Positions 8,256 to 16,282 of a DNA stretch of 64,000 nucleotides are shown here, piece after piece. Position 1 is the first letter of the stretch. Every line of letters begins with the position of its first letter. The DNA lies in NCBI RefSeq assembly GCF_030605225.1, contig NZ_JAUWAV010000023.1, forward strand, positions 1-64,000, given 5' to 3'. Below the pieces are notes generated by a model. The model saw nothing but the letters and a program-made list of their open reading frames with translations, was not told the DNA's origin and did no database searches. This DNA is from Geoalkalibacter sp. GTDB taxonomy: Bacteria > Desulfobacterota > Desulfuromonadia > Desulfuromonadales > Geoalkalibacteraceae. The translations under genes and the position numbers were made by a program.

Positions 8256-9476
8256 GTGCCTCTTTTCGATTACGCCGGTTACAACGCCCAGGGCAAGAAA
8301 GTCAGCGGCGTCATTGAAGGCAGCGGGCGGCGCACGGTTCTGCAGCTGCTGAAAAACCAGGGGATCGTCGCCACGGAGATTGTCCAGCAGAGCGTGGCGC
8401 CCAAGGGTCGCCGCGGCTTGCCGGCATGGCTGACCCGGCGGCGTATTCCCGTCAACGACCTGGCGGCCGCCACCCGGCAGCTCGCCACCCTGCTCGGCGC
8501 CGGCATCGCATTGGACGAGGCCCTTGCGACCCTCGCCGGTCAGCAGGAAAAACCCGGTTTCGCCAAGGCCCTGACGCAAACCCGCGAAGACGTGGTGCAG
8601 GGGCAGGCGCTGCATCAGGGTCTGGCCCGCCATGCCCACATCTTTTCCGAGCTTTACGTGAATATGGTGCAGGTAGGCGAGAGCAGCGGCACTCTCGACC
8701 AGGTTCTGCACCGGCTGGCCGATTTTCTGGAGGAGCAGGCCCGACTGCGCTCGCGAATTCAGGCCGCCATGGCCTATCCGGTGTTGATGGCGCTGATCGG
8801 CACCGGGGTTTTGTTCTTTCTCATGGCCTTCGTCGTGCCCAAGGTCACGCGCATGCTCGAAGACATGGACCGTGCCCTGCCCCTGCCCACCCAGTTGCTC
8901 ATCAGCACCAGCGATTTTCTCTCCAACTGGTGGTGGCTGCTGTTGCTGCTGATGGCGGGCGCGTTGCTGATTCTCGCCCAGTATCTCAAGACCGAAGCGG
9001 GCAAGATGGGCCTGGATCGGCTCAAGCTGAACCTGCCCATGTTCGGCAAGCTCAACCTGCTGCTGGCGACGGCGCGCTTCACCCGCACCCTCGGCACCCT
9101 GCTGCGCAGCGGCGTGCCGCTTCTGGCGGCGCTGCAGATCGTGCAGAACCTCATGGGCAACCGGGTACTCAAGCAGGTTCTGGAAGACACCATCAGCGCC
9201 GTGCGCGAGGGTGAAAGTCTCGCCCAGCCCCTGCTCCGATCGGGTATCTTCCCGAAAATGGTGTCGCAGATGGCCGCGGTCGGGGAAAAAAGCGGCGAGT
9301 TGGAGGAAATGCTCTTCAAGGTGGCCGATGCCTACGAGCATCAGGTCGATTCAACCATCAATGCCTTGCTCTCCCTGTTGGAACCGGTGATGATTCTGCT
9401 GATGGGCACGGTGGTCGGTTTCATCGTCCTGGCCATTTTGCTGCCGATTTTCGAGGCCAGCCAGGGGATTGGATGA
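8256..9476 (+). CDS. gspF: Type II secretion inner-membrane platform protein GspF
   Basis: Polytopic inner-membrane platform protein contacting GspE and GspL. The 406 residues show two GspF/PilC domains, each with an LATLLGAGIALDEAL-type helix followed by a transmembrane pair. Hydrophobic spans are at about residues 172-193, 225-245 and 375-398, the last ending in LAILLPIFEASQGIG. It starts at a GTG, with AGGAGG inside the end of gspE. The stop forms ATGA with an ATG that could be an alternative, much longer start for gspG. Confidence 0.96.
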   Translation: MPLFDYAGYNAQGKKVSGVIEGSGRRTVLQLLKNQGIVATEIVQQSVAPKGRRGLPAWLTRRRIPVNDLAAATRQLATLLGAGIALDEALATLAGQQEKPGFAKALTQTREDVVQGQALHQGLARHAHIFSELYVNMVQVGESSGTLDQVLHRLADFLEEQARLRSRIQAAMAYPVLMALIGTGVLFFLMAFVVPKVTRMLEDMDRALPLPTQLLISTSDFLSNWWWLLLLLMAGALLILAQYLKTEAGKMGLDRLKLNLPMFGKLNLLLATARFTRTLGTLLRSGVPLLAALQIVQNLMGNRVLKQVLEDTISAVREGESLAQPLLRSGIFPKMVSQMAAVGEKSGELEEMLFKVADAYEHQVDSTINALLSLLEPVMILLMGTVVGFIVLAILLPIFEASQGIG

Positions 9477-9482
9477 AGACGC

Positions 9483-9510
9483 TCGTTGGTTGTCGGTCGT
9501 TGGTTGTCGG
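9483..9510 (+). repeat. Perfect 14-bp tandem repeat between gspF and gspG
   Basis: TCGTTGGTTGTCGG occurs twice head to tail (9483-9496 and 9497-9510), followed by an A-rich stretch. It interrupts an operon whose other junctions mostly overlap. It is similar in GTC/TTG-rich style to the inverted repeat at 34698-34757. Confidence 0.8.
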
Positions 9511-9550
9511 AAAAAAACAAAACGTCATCGCGGAAAGTTTAGAGGGAAAC

Positions 9551-9991
9551 ATGACAAAATACCTAAAGCACTCTCAGCGTGGTTTTACCCTCATCGAGAT
9601 CATGGTGGTGGTCATCATTCTGGGCATCCTGGCGGGAATCGTGGTGCCGCGCCTGCTCGATGAACCCGACGAGGCCCGTCGCACCAAGGCGCAGGTGCAG
9701 ATCCGCAGCCTGGAGGAAGCCTTGGCCATGTTCAAGCTGCACAACGGTTTTTTCCCCACCACCGAGCAGGGTTTGCAGGCCCTGGTGACCAAGCCGGAAA
9801 CGGGGCGCATTCCGACCAACTACAAGGACGGCGGCTATATTCGCCAGATCCCCCTGGATCCCTGGGGCAATCCCTACGTCTATCTGAGCCCCGGCGTGCA
9901 TGGGGATTTCGATCTGATGTCCTATGGTGCCGACGGCGAACCGGGCGGCGAAGGCAAGAATGCCGACATTGAAAACTGGAATCTGCACTAG
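9551..9991 (+). CDS. gspG: Major pseudopilin GspG
   Basis: Main subunit of the type II pseudopilus. The 146 residues begin MTKYLKHSQRGFTLIEIMVV: a short basic leader, Gly-Phe prepilin peptidase site, Glu at +5 and the hydrophobic helix. The C-terminal half has the GspG signature (PTTEQGLQALVTKPE, IPLDPWGNPYVYLSPG, DLMSYGADGEPGGEGKNADI) with the calcium-binding region. An in-frame ATG at 9473 would add 26 residues encoded by the tandem-repeat spacer, and that leader would be unusually long, so 9551 is preferred. Confidence 0.96.
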   Translation: MTKYLKHSQRGFTLIEIMVVVIILGILAGIVVPRLLDEPDEARRTKAQVQIRSLEEALAMFKLHNGFFPTTEQGLQALVTKPETGRIPTNYKDGGYIRQIPLDPWGNPYVYLSPGVHGDFDLMSYGADGEPGGEGKNADIENWNLH

Positions 9992-10496
9992 CCCGGACCG
10001 ATTCACTGACGCGCGGGGCTTTACGCTCGCGGAACTGACGGTTGTCGTTTTTATCATCGCCCTGATTTCGCTTTTGACCCTGCCGCTTCTGGGGCGGGTC
10101 GGAAACGCCGATCTCAAGGCCGCGGGGCGCCAGCTCGCCGGTTCGGTCAAATATCTCTACAACGAAGCGGCCATGCAGCGCCTTACTCACCGCCTGAGTT
10201 TCGACCTCGATGCCGCCGTCATCTCCTCTCTGCGCCAGGAGGACAGCGGCGAATGGGTGCCCCTGCCGGGCAGGCGCGGCCACATCACCTTGCCCGGCTC
10301 GGTGCGCCTGAAAAACGTCGAGGTGATAGGCAAGGGACTGTTTTCCGCGGGCACGGTGTCCATGGACATCTTTCCCGTGGGCTGGCTGGAAGAAACGGTG
10401 CTGCACCTGGAAGACGGTCCGGCAAAAATGACGGTGCGATTTTCTCCCCTAATCGGCACCGCCGAATTTTACGACGGCCACCGCGAGTTCCGTTGA
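9960..10496 (+). CDS. gspH: Minor pseudopilin GspH
   Basis: About 178 residues. The prepilin motif RGFTLAELTVVVFIIALISL follows a leader of about 20 residues, and the C-terminal domain has the beta-rich GspH pattern. The start is not certain: the ATG at 9960 overlaps gspG by 32 nt and has GAAGGCAAG just upstream, and a TTG at 9969 is a shorter option. Its stop overlaps the gspI start (TGATG). Minor pseudopilins form the pseudopilus tip. Confidence 0.85.
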   Translation: MPTLKTGICTSPDRFTDARGFTLAELTVVVFIIALISLLTLPLLGRVGNADLKAAGRQLAGSVKYLYNEAAMQRLTHRLSFDLDAAVISSLRQEDSGEWVPLPGRRGHITLPGSVRLKNVEVIGKGLFSAGTVSMDIFPVGWLEETVLHLEDGPAKMTVRFSPLIGTAEFYDGHREFR

Positions 10497-10894
10497 TGGA
10501 TCGCCTGCGCGAGCAACGGGGGTTTTCCCTGCTTGAAATCATGGTGGCCCTGGCCGTGGTGGCCATTGCCCTCACCACGCTGCTTGGCCTGGGCAATCGC
10601 TCCATCGGCGCGCAGGGCGAAATCCAGCGCCTGACCCAGGCCACCATGCTCGCCCAGCGCACCCTGAGCGAAGTGGAAACCTACTATACTCTCGGTCGAG
10701 AGGGCGAATTGGCCATGACCGGCGTCTTCGACGAACCCTTTCAGGAGTACCGCTGGGAGATCGAGTTTTCCGAAACGCTGCTGCCCGCGGTTCAGCAGGT
10801 GGATGTCCGGGTGCTCTGGGGACCGGCGGAGCGGATGGAAAAGATCGACATCGCTTCATTCGTGTTTCGCGCCGGGGGGTCGCTGCGCCCGTGA
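10496..10894 (+). CDS. gspI: Minor pseudopilin GspI
   Basis: 132 residues starting MDRLREQRGFSLLEIMVALA: a short leader, Gly-Phe cleavage site with Glu at +5, then the helix. The later part (TMLAQRTLSEVETY, EYRWEIEFSE) follows the GspI pattern. The ATG overlaps the gspH stop, and the gene ends in a GTGA overlap with gspJ. It is expected to sit with GspJ and GspK at the pseudopilus tip. Confidence 0.92.
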   Translation: MDRLREQRGFSLLEIMVALAVVAIALTTLLGLGNRSIGAQGEIQRLTQATMLAQRTLSEVETYYTLGREGELAMTGVFDEPFQEYRWEIEFSETLLPAVQQVDVRVLWGPAERMEKIDIASFVFRAGGSLRP

Positions 10895-11496
10895 GAGCCC
10901 AAGGCTTCACCCTGCTCGAGATTCTGGTCGCCCTGACCATCACCGCCATCGTCCTGACCTCGGTCTACGGGGTTTTCGCCACCTTGAGTTCCGCCAAGGA
11001 AGAACTCGAAAGCGACGCCGAGATCTTCCATCAGGCGCGGGTGTTGTTTGACCGCATGGCGCGCGAAATCCGCAGCGTCTATTATCACCCTGCCCGCGAG
11101 TCCATTTTTCAGGGGGGAGAGGGCGAGGAACGTCAGGATTTTCTCGAATTGACGACGAGGGCCACTTCCCCGACCCTGCCGCGAGCCGCGGGCATATCAC
11201 GGGTGCGCTACGAAGTGCGGCCCGATCCCGATGATCGCGAAGGGCCGCCGCAACTGGTGCGGCGGGAGGAAAGTCTGCTGCCGGGCGCTGCCGCGGCGGG
11301 CATGGAACACCGTCTTGCCGCGGGCATCCGCACCTTTCGCCTGCGTTTTTTCGACGGCATCGAATGGCGCGACGCCTGGAGCGCGGGCGATGGCCTGGGC
11401 TTGCCGCAGATGGTCGAACTTTTCTTGGAAATCGAGGCGCAAGGACGCTCCCGAACCTTTCTCACGGCGGTGGAAGTCCCGCGGATCGAGCCATGA
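10891..11496 (+). CDS. gspJ: Minor pseudopilin GspJ
   Basis: 201 residues, starting from GTG (GTGA overlap with gspI): MRAQGFTLLEILVALTITAI, with a very short leader before the Gly-Phe site. The remainder (ARVLFDRMAREIRSVYYHP…FLELTTRATSP…RVRYEV) is typical of GspJ. It ends in an ATGA overlap with gspK. Confidence 0.93.
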   Translation: MRAQGFTLLEILVALTITAIVLTSVYGVFATLSSAKEELESDAEIFHQARVLFDRMAREIRSVYYHPARESIFQGGEGEERQDFLELTTRATSPTLPRAAGISRVRYEVRPDPDDREGPPQLVRREESLLPGAAAAGMEHRLAAGIRTFRLRFFDGIEWRDAWSAGDGLGLPQMVELFLEIEAQGRSRTFLTAVEVPRIEP

Positions 11497-12449
11497 GAGA
11501 TCCCCTGCTGCGCCAGGAAAAGGGCATGGTGTTGCTGCTGGTGCTGGTGGTGGTCGCCCTGCTGTCGGCCCTGCTCACCGAGTTCGCCTTCTCCACGCTG
11601 GTCGATCTGCGCCTGGTCGAGACCTATCGCGACAGCACCCGCGCCTATTATCTGGCGCGCGGCGGCATGCGCGCCGGGCAGATGATTCTGCAAGAGGACC
11701 GCAACGCCTACGATGCCCGCAACGAACTCTGGGGACAGGGGGTCGCCAATTTTCCCGTCGGCGAGGAAGGCATCGTCACCATCGACATCGAGGATTTGGA
11801 CGGCCGGCTGGCGATCAACGCCCTGGTGCGGGGCAACAACCCCGATCCGGTGCAAAAGGAGCGCTTCATGCGGCTGTTCGAGCAGTTTGATTTCGACCAT
11901 CCGGCCGACATGGTCGCCGCCTTGATCGATTGGCTCGACTCGGGCGACGATGTCTATGAGCAGGATGGGGCTCTCGGCGCGGAAAGCGCCTACTACCAGA
12001 GCCTGAACCCGCCCTACGCGGCGCGCAACGGCTCACTGGCAAGCCTCGACGAACTCGCCCTGGTGCGCGGCTTCAGTGCCGATATCGTCGAAACCCTGCG
12101 CCCGCATGTCAGTTTGCACGGGGATTTGCGCGTCAACCTCAACACGGCCGCTCCCGAGGTCATCGCCACCCTGCATTTTGACGAGGCGCGCCCCGTTTAT
12201 CCCGAGGAAGCGCAGGATATCGCTGCCGCCCGCGACCTTGCGCCCTTTGAAAATCTGGAGGATTTCCAGCGGGAATTTCCCGGTCTCTGGGAAAAATTTC
12301 CCACGAGCGCCGAGCTCACCTACGGCATCGGCTTCAAAAGCAACTATTATCTGATTCGCTCCCAGGCGTGGGTCAATGACGGCACCCGCACCGTGACCGC
12401 CGTGGTCAGCAAGAGCGACAACAAAATTCATTCCCTGCGCGTCGACTGA
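11493..12449 (+). CDS. gspK: Minor pseudopilin GspK
   Basis: 318 residues. The leader ends at QEKGMVLLLVLVVVALLSAL; GspK lacks the Glu at +5 that other pseudopilins carry, consistent with its place at the very tip. The large globular domain contains DLDGRLAINAL, ALIDWLDSGDDV, YAARNGSLASLDELALVRGF and VNLNTAAPEVIATL, the characteristic GspK helix-hairpin region. The ATG at 11493 overlaps the gspJ stop. Confidence 0.95.
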   Translation: MRDPLLRQEKGMVLLLVLVVVALLSALLTEFAFSTLVDLRLVETYRDSTRAYYLARGGMRAGQMILQEDRNAYDARNELWGQGVANFPVGEEGIVTIDIEDLDGRLAINALVRGNNPDPVQKERFMRLFEQFDFDHPADMVAALIDWLDSGDDVYEQDGALGAESAYYQSLNPPYAARNGSLASLDELALVRGFSADIVETLRPHVSLHGDLRVNLNTAAPEVIATLHFDEARPVYPEEAQDIAAARDLAPFENLEDFQREFPGLWEKFPTSAELTYGIGFKSNYYLIRSQAWVNDGTRTVTAVVSKSDNKIHSLRVD

Positions 12450-12456
12450 AGAACCT

Positions 12457-13854
12457 ATGGCCAAAAAATTTATCGGTATCGACATTGAGGACGGCCTGCT
12501 GCGCATCGTGACGGCCGAGGCAAGCAAAACCGGCCCGGTTCTGACGGGCGCGGCGGAGAAGGCCCTGCCCGCCGAAGAGGATGCGCTGGTCAGCGCCTTG
12601 GCGCAATGCCTCGACCAGGTCGCCTTTGGCGACATCGTCGCAACCTTTCTGCCGGCGATGGGCAATTTTTTCCGGCGGCTGGAGTTTCCCTTCTCGGATT
12701 CCAAGAAAATCGCCGCCGCCTTGCCGCTGGCCATGAGCAGCCAGGTGCCCGCGGGCGAGGATCTCGAATTTGATTTTCTCGCCCCTCGGCCTCACGCCGG
12801 CGGGTTCAGGGTCGGCGCCGCTGCGGTGAAAAAATCCGCGGCGCTCCTCATGGCCGGGTATTTTCAACAAGCCAATGTTCCCCTGCATGTTCTAGATCTG
12901 GCGCCCTTCGCCTTTGCCGCCGGCTTGCGCCGTTTTGTCGACGACGGCGTGCTCGGCTACATCAGCCAAGGCGAGATCAGCCTGGCGCGGCTCGCCGATG
13001 GACAGGTCGTCGATTTCCGCGCCCTTCCCTACCGCTCATCCCATCCGGCGGAAAAAACCGCAGCCCTGATCCTGCGGGATTATCTCGCCCTGGCCCGGCC
13101 CGACGCAGAAAAAACTCAACCGCTTTATCTGATCGGCAGCGGGGCCACCGACGCATTGCGTCAAGCCCTGCGCGCGGCCGAGATCGATGTGCGTGTTCCT
13201 TCTCTAAGCGTCCAGGGCGAGCCCTTGTCCGCGAGCATGCTCCCCGCCGCCGCCCTGGCGCTGCGCGCCGCGCTGCCCGAGCGCGAACATCAGCTTAATT
13301 TTCTCAAGGGCGAGCTCTCGCCCAAAAGTGAATGGGCCGGGTTTCGCCGCCGCCTCATGGGCGCCGCCGCCCTTTTGGGGCTGACCCTGATTCTGGCGGG
13401 CGCGGGTGCCTATGCCGACTTCGCGCACAAAAAGGCGCGCGCGGAGGCCCTGGCCGCGGAGATGACCCAGGTTTTCCGTCAGACCTTCCCCCAGGCCAGC
13501 GTGATCGTCGACGTGCCCGCGCAGATGCGCTCAAGCCTTGCGCAATTGCGAGAACGCGCCCGCCTACTGGGCTTGGGGGCCGACCGCTCGGCGCTCAACA
13601 TCCTGCGCGAGGTTTCGGCGCGCACCCCGACTGACATCACGCTTGACATCCGCGAACTCAATTTCGTCAGCGATCAGTTGCGCCTCGATGGCACCACTTC
13701 CTCTTTCGAGGCCATCAACCGTCTGTCCCTCAGCCTGGAAACCTCGCCCCTCTTTCAGGACGCCCAGATTACCGACGCGAAAATGGGACTGGACGGCACG
13801 CGCGTCGATTTTCGCCTCAACCTGAGAATTTCGCCGGAGGATCCGCTGCGATGA
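12457..13854 (+). CDS. gspL: Type II secretion inner-membrane protein GspL
   Basis: 465 residues. The N-terminal part (MAKKFIGIDIEDGLLRIV onward) is the actin-like cytoplasmic domain that binds GspE. One membrane span lies at about residues 300-322 (GAAALLGLTLILAGAGAYADF), followed by a PilN-like periplasmic domain (LNILREVSARTPTDITLDIREL). The arrangement resembles a PilM-PilN fusion, which is what GspL is. It starts 7 nt after gspK and ends in an ATGA overlap with gspM. Confidence 0.92.
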   Translation: MAKKFIGIDIEDGLLRIVTAEASKTGPVLTGAAEKALPAEEDALVSALAQCLDQVAFGDIVATFLPAMGNFFRRLEFPFSDSKKIAAALPLAMSSQVPAGEDLEFDFLAPRPHAGGFRVGAAAVKKSAALLMAGYFQQANVPLHVLDLAPFAFAAGLRRFVDDGVLGYISQGEISLARLADGQVVDFRALPYRSSHPAEKTAALILRDYLALARPDAEKTQPLYLIGSGATDALRQALRAAEIDVRVPSLSVQGEPLSASMLPAAALALRAALPEREHQLNFLKGELSPKSEWAGFRRRLMGAAALLGLTLILAGAGAYADFAHKKARAEALAAEMTQVFRQTFPQASVIVDVPAQMRSSLAQLRERARLLGLGADRSALNILREVSARTPTDITLDIRELNFVSDQLRLDGTTSSFEAINRLSLSLETSPLFQDAQITDAKMGLDGTRVDFRLNLRISPEDPLR

Positions 13855-14381
13855 TCGGCAACTTGTCCCAACGGGAAAAATTGTTTCTCGGCGCCGGAGC
13901 CCTTGCCGTTTTGGTGGTGATCCTCTGGTTCGGCATTCTCTCCCCCTACCGCGAAGGGATCGCCGCCGCCGAAGCGCGCATCCAGAGCCGTGAGCGGCAG
14001 TTGGAGGAGGTTCGTCTGCTGCAGCGCGAATACCGGCGCCTGCAGCAGGAACTGACCCTCGCCGAGCGCCGGCTGGTGACCAGCGCCCGCGGGTTTTCCC
14101 TGTTTTCGTTCGTCGAGGACGTCACCAATCGCACCGGTGTTCGTGAAAACTTGGTGTCCATGCGCCCCCAAAGCCCGCAGACCCTGGGTGAATTTCGCGA
14201 GGAATCGGTGGAAATCCGCCTCGACCGCATTCGTCTCGACCAGTTGGTGCGGCTGCTGCACGCCTTGGAGGCCGCGGACATTCACCTCAACACCAAGAAC
14301 CTGCGCATCCGCACGCGCTTTGACGACAAAACGCTGCTCGACACAACCCTCGTAGTCTCCTACATGCAGAAAACGACATGA
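13851..14381 (+). CDS. gspM: Type II secretion protein GspM
   Basis: 176 residues: a short cytoplasmic start (MIGNLSQREKLFLGAGALAV), one membrane span (about residues 13-30), a coiled-coil segment (AEARIQSRERQLEEVRLLQREYRR region, about 42-75) and a small periplasmic ferredoxin-like domain. It partners GspL in the inner-membrane platform and overlaps both gspL and gspN by 4 nt. Confidence 0.9.
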   Translation: MIGNLSQREKLFLGAGALAVLVVILWFGILSPYREGIAAAEARIQSRERQLEEVRLLQREYRRLQQELTLAERRLVTSARGFSLFSFVEDVTNRTGVRENLVSMRPQSPQTLGEFREESVEIRLDRIRLDQLVRLLHALEAADIHLNTKNLRIRTRFDDKTLLDTTLVVSYMQKTT

Positions 14382-15277
14382 AATTTATTTCGAAACGTCT
14401 GAATCATTCCGCCCCGGACTTAAAAAAAGGTCATCTCGGCTCGCGCCTGTTGCTGCACCTGAGCGCCCTCGGCCTGTTGCTGATCGCCTTTGTCCTGACG
14501 CTGATCCTGCTCTTTCCCGTCCAGGCGCTTCGAGACCGCGTGGAGCAGATGATATTCACGCAAAGCGGCGTGCGCGTGGATATCGGCGGGCTGAGCGTCA
14601 CCCCGCCGCTGACCCTGACCCTGCGGGATCTGCGCTGGCAGCCCGAACTCAGGAACTGGCCCCCGGTGCAAGTTGCCGCGCTGCGCCTCTCCCCGGTCTG
14701 GTCCGGCCTGTTCAGCGCCAACCCCGGTGTTCACTTCAACGCCGCCTTTGCCGTCGGCTCCATACAGGGCCAGGCCTCCCGGGACGGCAGCCTCAAGGCA
14801 GCCATCAAGGGGGTCGGCATCGCGCCGTTTTTGCCGGAAGCTTTTCCCTATCCGGTTCAGGGCACCCTGAGCGGGAATTTTGAATCCCTGGGCGAACTGC
14901 TCGCCAACAGCGGCCAGGCCAGTGTTCAATTAAGACTTGAGGGCGGCGCCTTGACGGGTCTGGAGTCCCTGGGCGCGGCGAACGGCCGCCTGAGCCTGGG
15001 CCAGGTTGACCTGCGCGCGGATTTGCAAGGCCGCAACCTGCGGATTGAAGAGCTACGGGCGACAGAGGGCGATCTGCGGGTGGACGGCAAGGGAACCCTG
15101 CTGCTTGGCGCCGATGCGCCATCGAGCCGCCTTACGGCGCAGATCGAATTGACCCCTGCGCCCTCTTTGGATCCCAATCTCGCCGACCTGCTCCTGCTGA
15201 CCGGCGTAAACCCTGATCCAACGGGCATTTATCGGTTGCGCCTGTCGGGATCCCTGGCCGCGCCCGTGGTTCGTTGA
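14378..15277 (+). CDS. gspN: Type II secretion protein GspN
   Basis: 299 residues with an N-terminal membrane span (LLLHLSALGLLLIAFVLTLILL) and an AsmA-like periplasmic domain of repeated amphipathic strands (GVRVDIGGLSVTPPLTLTLR…GKGTLLLGADAPSS). GspN occurs in only some type II systems, and the type seen in delta-proteobacteria matches this length and position. It overlaps gspM by 4 nt and is the last gene of the operon. No prepilin peptidase (gspO) is present in the window. Confidence 0.85.
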   Translation: MKFISKRLNHSAPDLKKGHLGSRLLLHLSALGLLLIAFVLTLILLFPVQALRDRVEQMIFTQSGVRVDIGGLSVTPPLTLTLRDLRWQPELRNWPPVQVAALRLSPVWSGLFSANPGVHFNAAFAVGSIQGQASRDGSLKAAIKGVGIAPFLPEAFPYPVQGTLSGNFESLGELLANSGQASVQLRLEGGALTGLESLGAANGRLSLGQVDLRADLQGRNLRIEELRATEGDLRVDGKGTLLLGADAPSSRLTAQIELTPAPSLDPNLADLLLLTGVNPDPTGIYRLRLSGSLAAPVVR

Positions 15278-15288
15278 AGGATTTGGGC

Positions 15289-15317
15289 TTGACTTGTCGA
15301 ACCTGATTGGCTAAGGT
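15289..15317 (+). promoter_or_regulatory. Candidate sigma-70 promoter of the Bax-like gene
   Basis: TTGACT (15289-15294), 17-nt spacer, TAAGGT (15312-15317), in the short gap between gspN and the Bax-like gene. The implied leader is about 25 nt, and the spacing is ideal. Confidence 0.6.
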
Positions 15318-15347
15318 TCGATCCTGGCTTGTCCAGACCTTAGACCT

Positions 15348-16271
15348 ATGAAAATTTTGCCATCGATCAACCGACTGGTTCTTACGGGGTTGCTGTTTGT
15401 GCTGCCGCCGTTTTTCCAGGGCTGCCAGGAAGCTTCGACCTTAACGGTTGAACCTCCCCGGGAGCAATCCCCTCCCGCCGCCCTCGTGGTGTCCCCCGAG
15501 TCCCACGACGAGTTGTCCCGCATCTTCGCGCTCAACAACTACGATCTGGACACCCTTGAGGAAGGGGTGCCCAAACTCATCGTTCAATCTCTGCCCCAGG
15601 ATCTCGAGAACATTTCCCAAACCAGCGAACGCAAGCGCCTCTTCTTTCTCACCCTGCTGCCCATGGTGCTCATGGCCAACGAGGAAATCCAGGCCGAGCG
15701 CGACCTGATCGAATCGGTGCTCTCCGCCTACGATCAGGGGCGAGCGCCCAGCGCCGCCATGATCGAGCGCCTGGAGGGCATTCAGTTGAAATACAAGGTC
15801 AGTGGGGATCTTCTCGAGGATGCCAAGGCTCGGGACGCTCTGCTCAGGCGCGTCGATATCCTGCCGCCGTCCCTGGTGCTGGCCCAGGCGGCCAATGAAT
15901 CGGCCTGGGGCACGTCACGCTTCGCCAAGCTCGCCAACAATCTTTTTGGGGAGTGGACCTTTACGCCGGGCACCGGCATCGTGCCCAAGGAGCGTCCGGA
16001 AGGGCAGATTTACGAAGTGCGCAGTTTTCCCACCATCTACGACTCTCTACAGTCCTACATGCTCAACATCAATACTCACCGCGCCTATGCGAAACTGCGC
16101 GACACCCGCGCCCAACTGCGGCTTGAGGAACGCCCCCTGCGCGGCGTCGAACTGGCCGAGGGGCTCACGGCCTATTCCATCCGCCGCGAAGCCTATGTCG
16201 CGGAAATCGCCGCCATGATCCGCCACAACAAACTGACCCGCTTCTCGGACATCAGCCTGCGCGGATCCTGA
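15348..16271 (+). CDS. Bax-like glucosaminidase-domain lipoprotein
   Basis: A 307-residue predicted lipoprotein: hydrophobic N terminus ending in FFQGC (lipobox Cys, about residue 26). The C-terminal domain has the Bax/FlgJ-type glucosaminidase features LVLAQAANESAWGTSRFAKLANNLFGEWTF (catalytic Glu in NESAWG) and a later YAKLRDTRAQLR segment. It should cleave peptidoglycan glycan strands from the envelope side. The position just after the gsp operon, with its own promoter, could mean a role in opening the wall for the secretion machine, but that is only inferred from proximity. Confidence 0.85.
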   Translation: MKILPSINRLVLTGLLFVLPPFFQGCQEASTLTVEPPREQSPPAALVVSPESHDELSRIFALNNYDLDTLEEGVPKLIVQSLPQDLENISQTSERKRLFFLTLLPMVLMANEEIQAERDLIESVLSAYDQGRAPSAAMIERLEGIQLKYKVSGDLLEDAKARDALLRRVDILPPSLVLAQAANESAWGTSRFAKLANNLFGEWTFTPGTGIVPKERPEGQIYEVRSFPTIYDSLQSYMLNINTHRAYAKLRDTRAQLRLEERPLRGVELAEGLTAYSIRREAYVAEIAAMIRHNKLTRFSDISLRGS

Positions 16272-16282
16272 TCAATCCCGCA

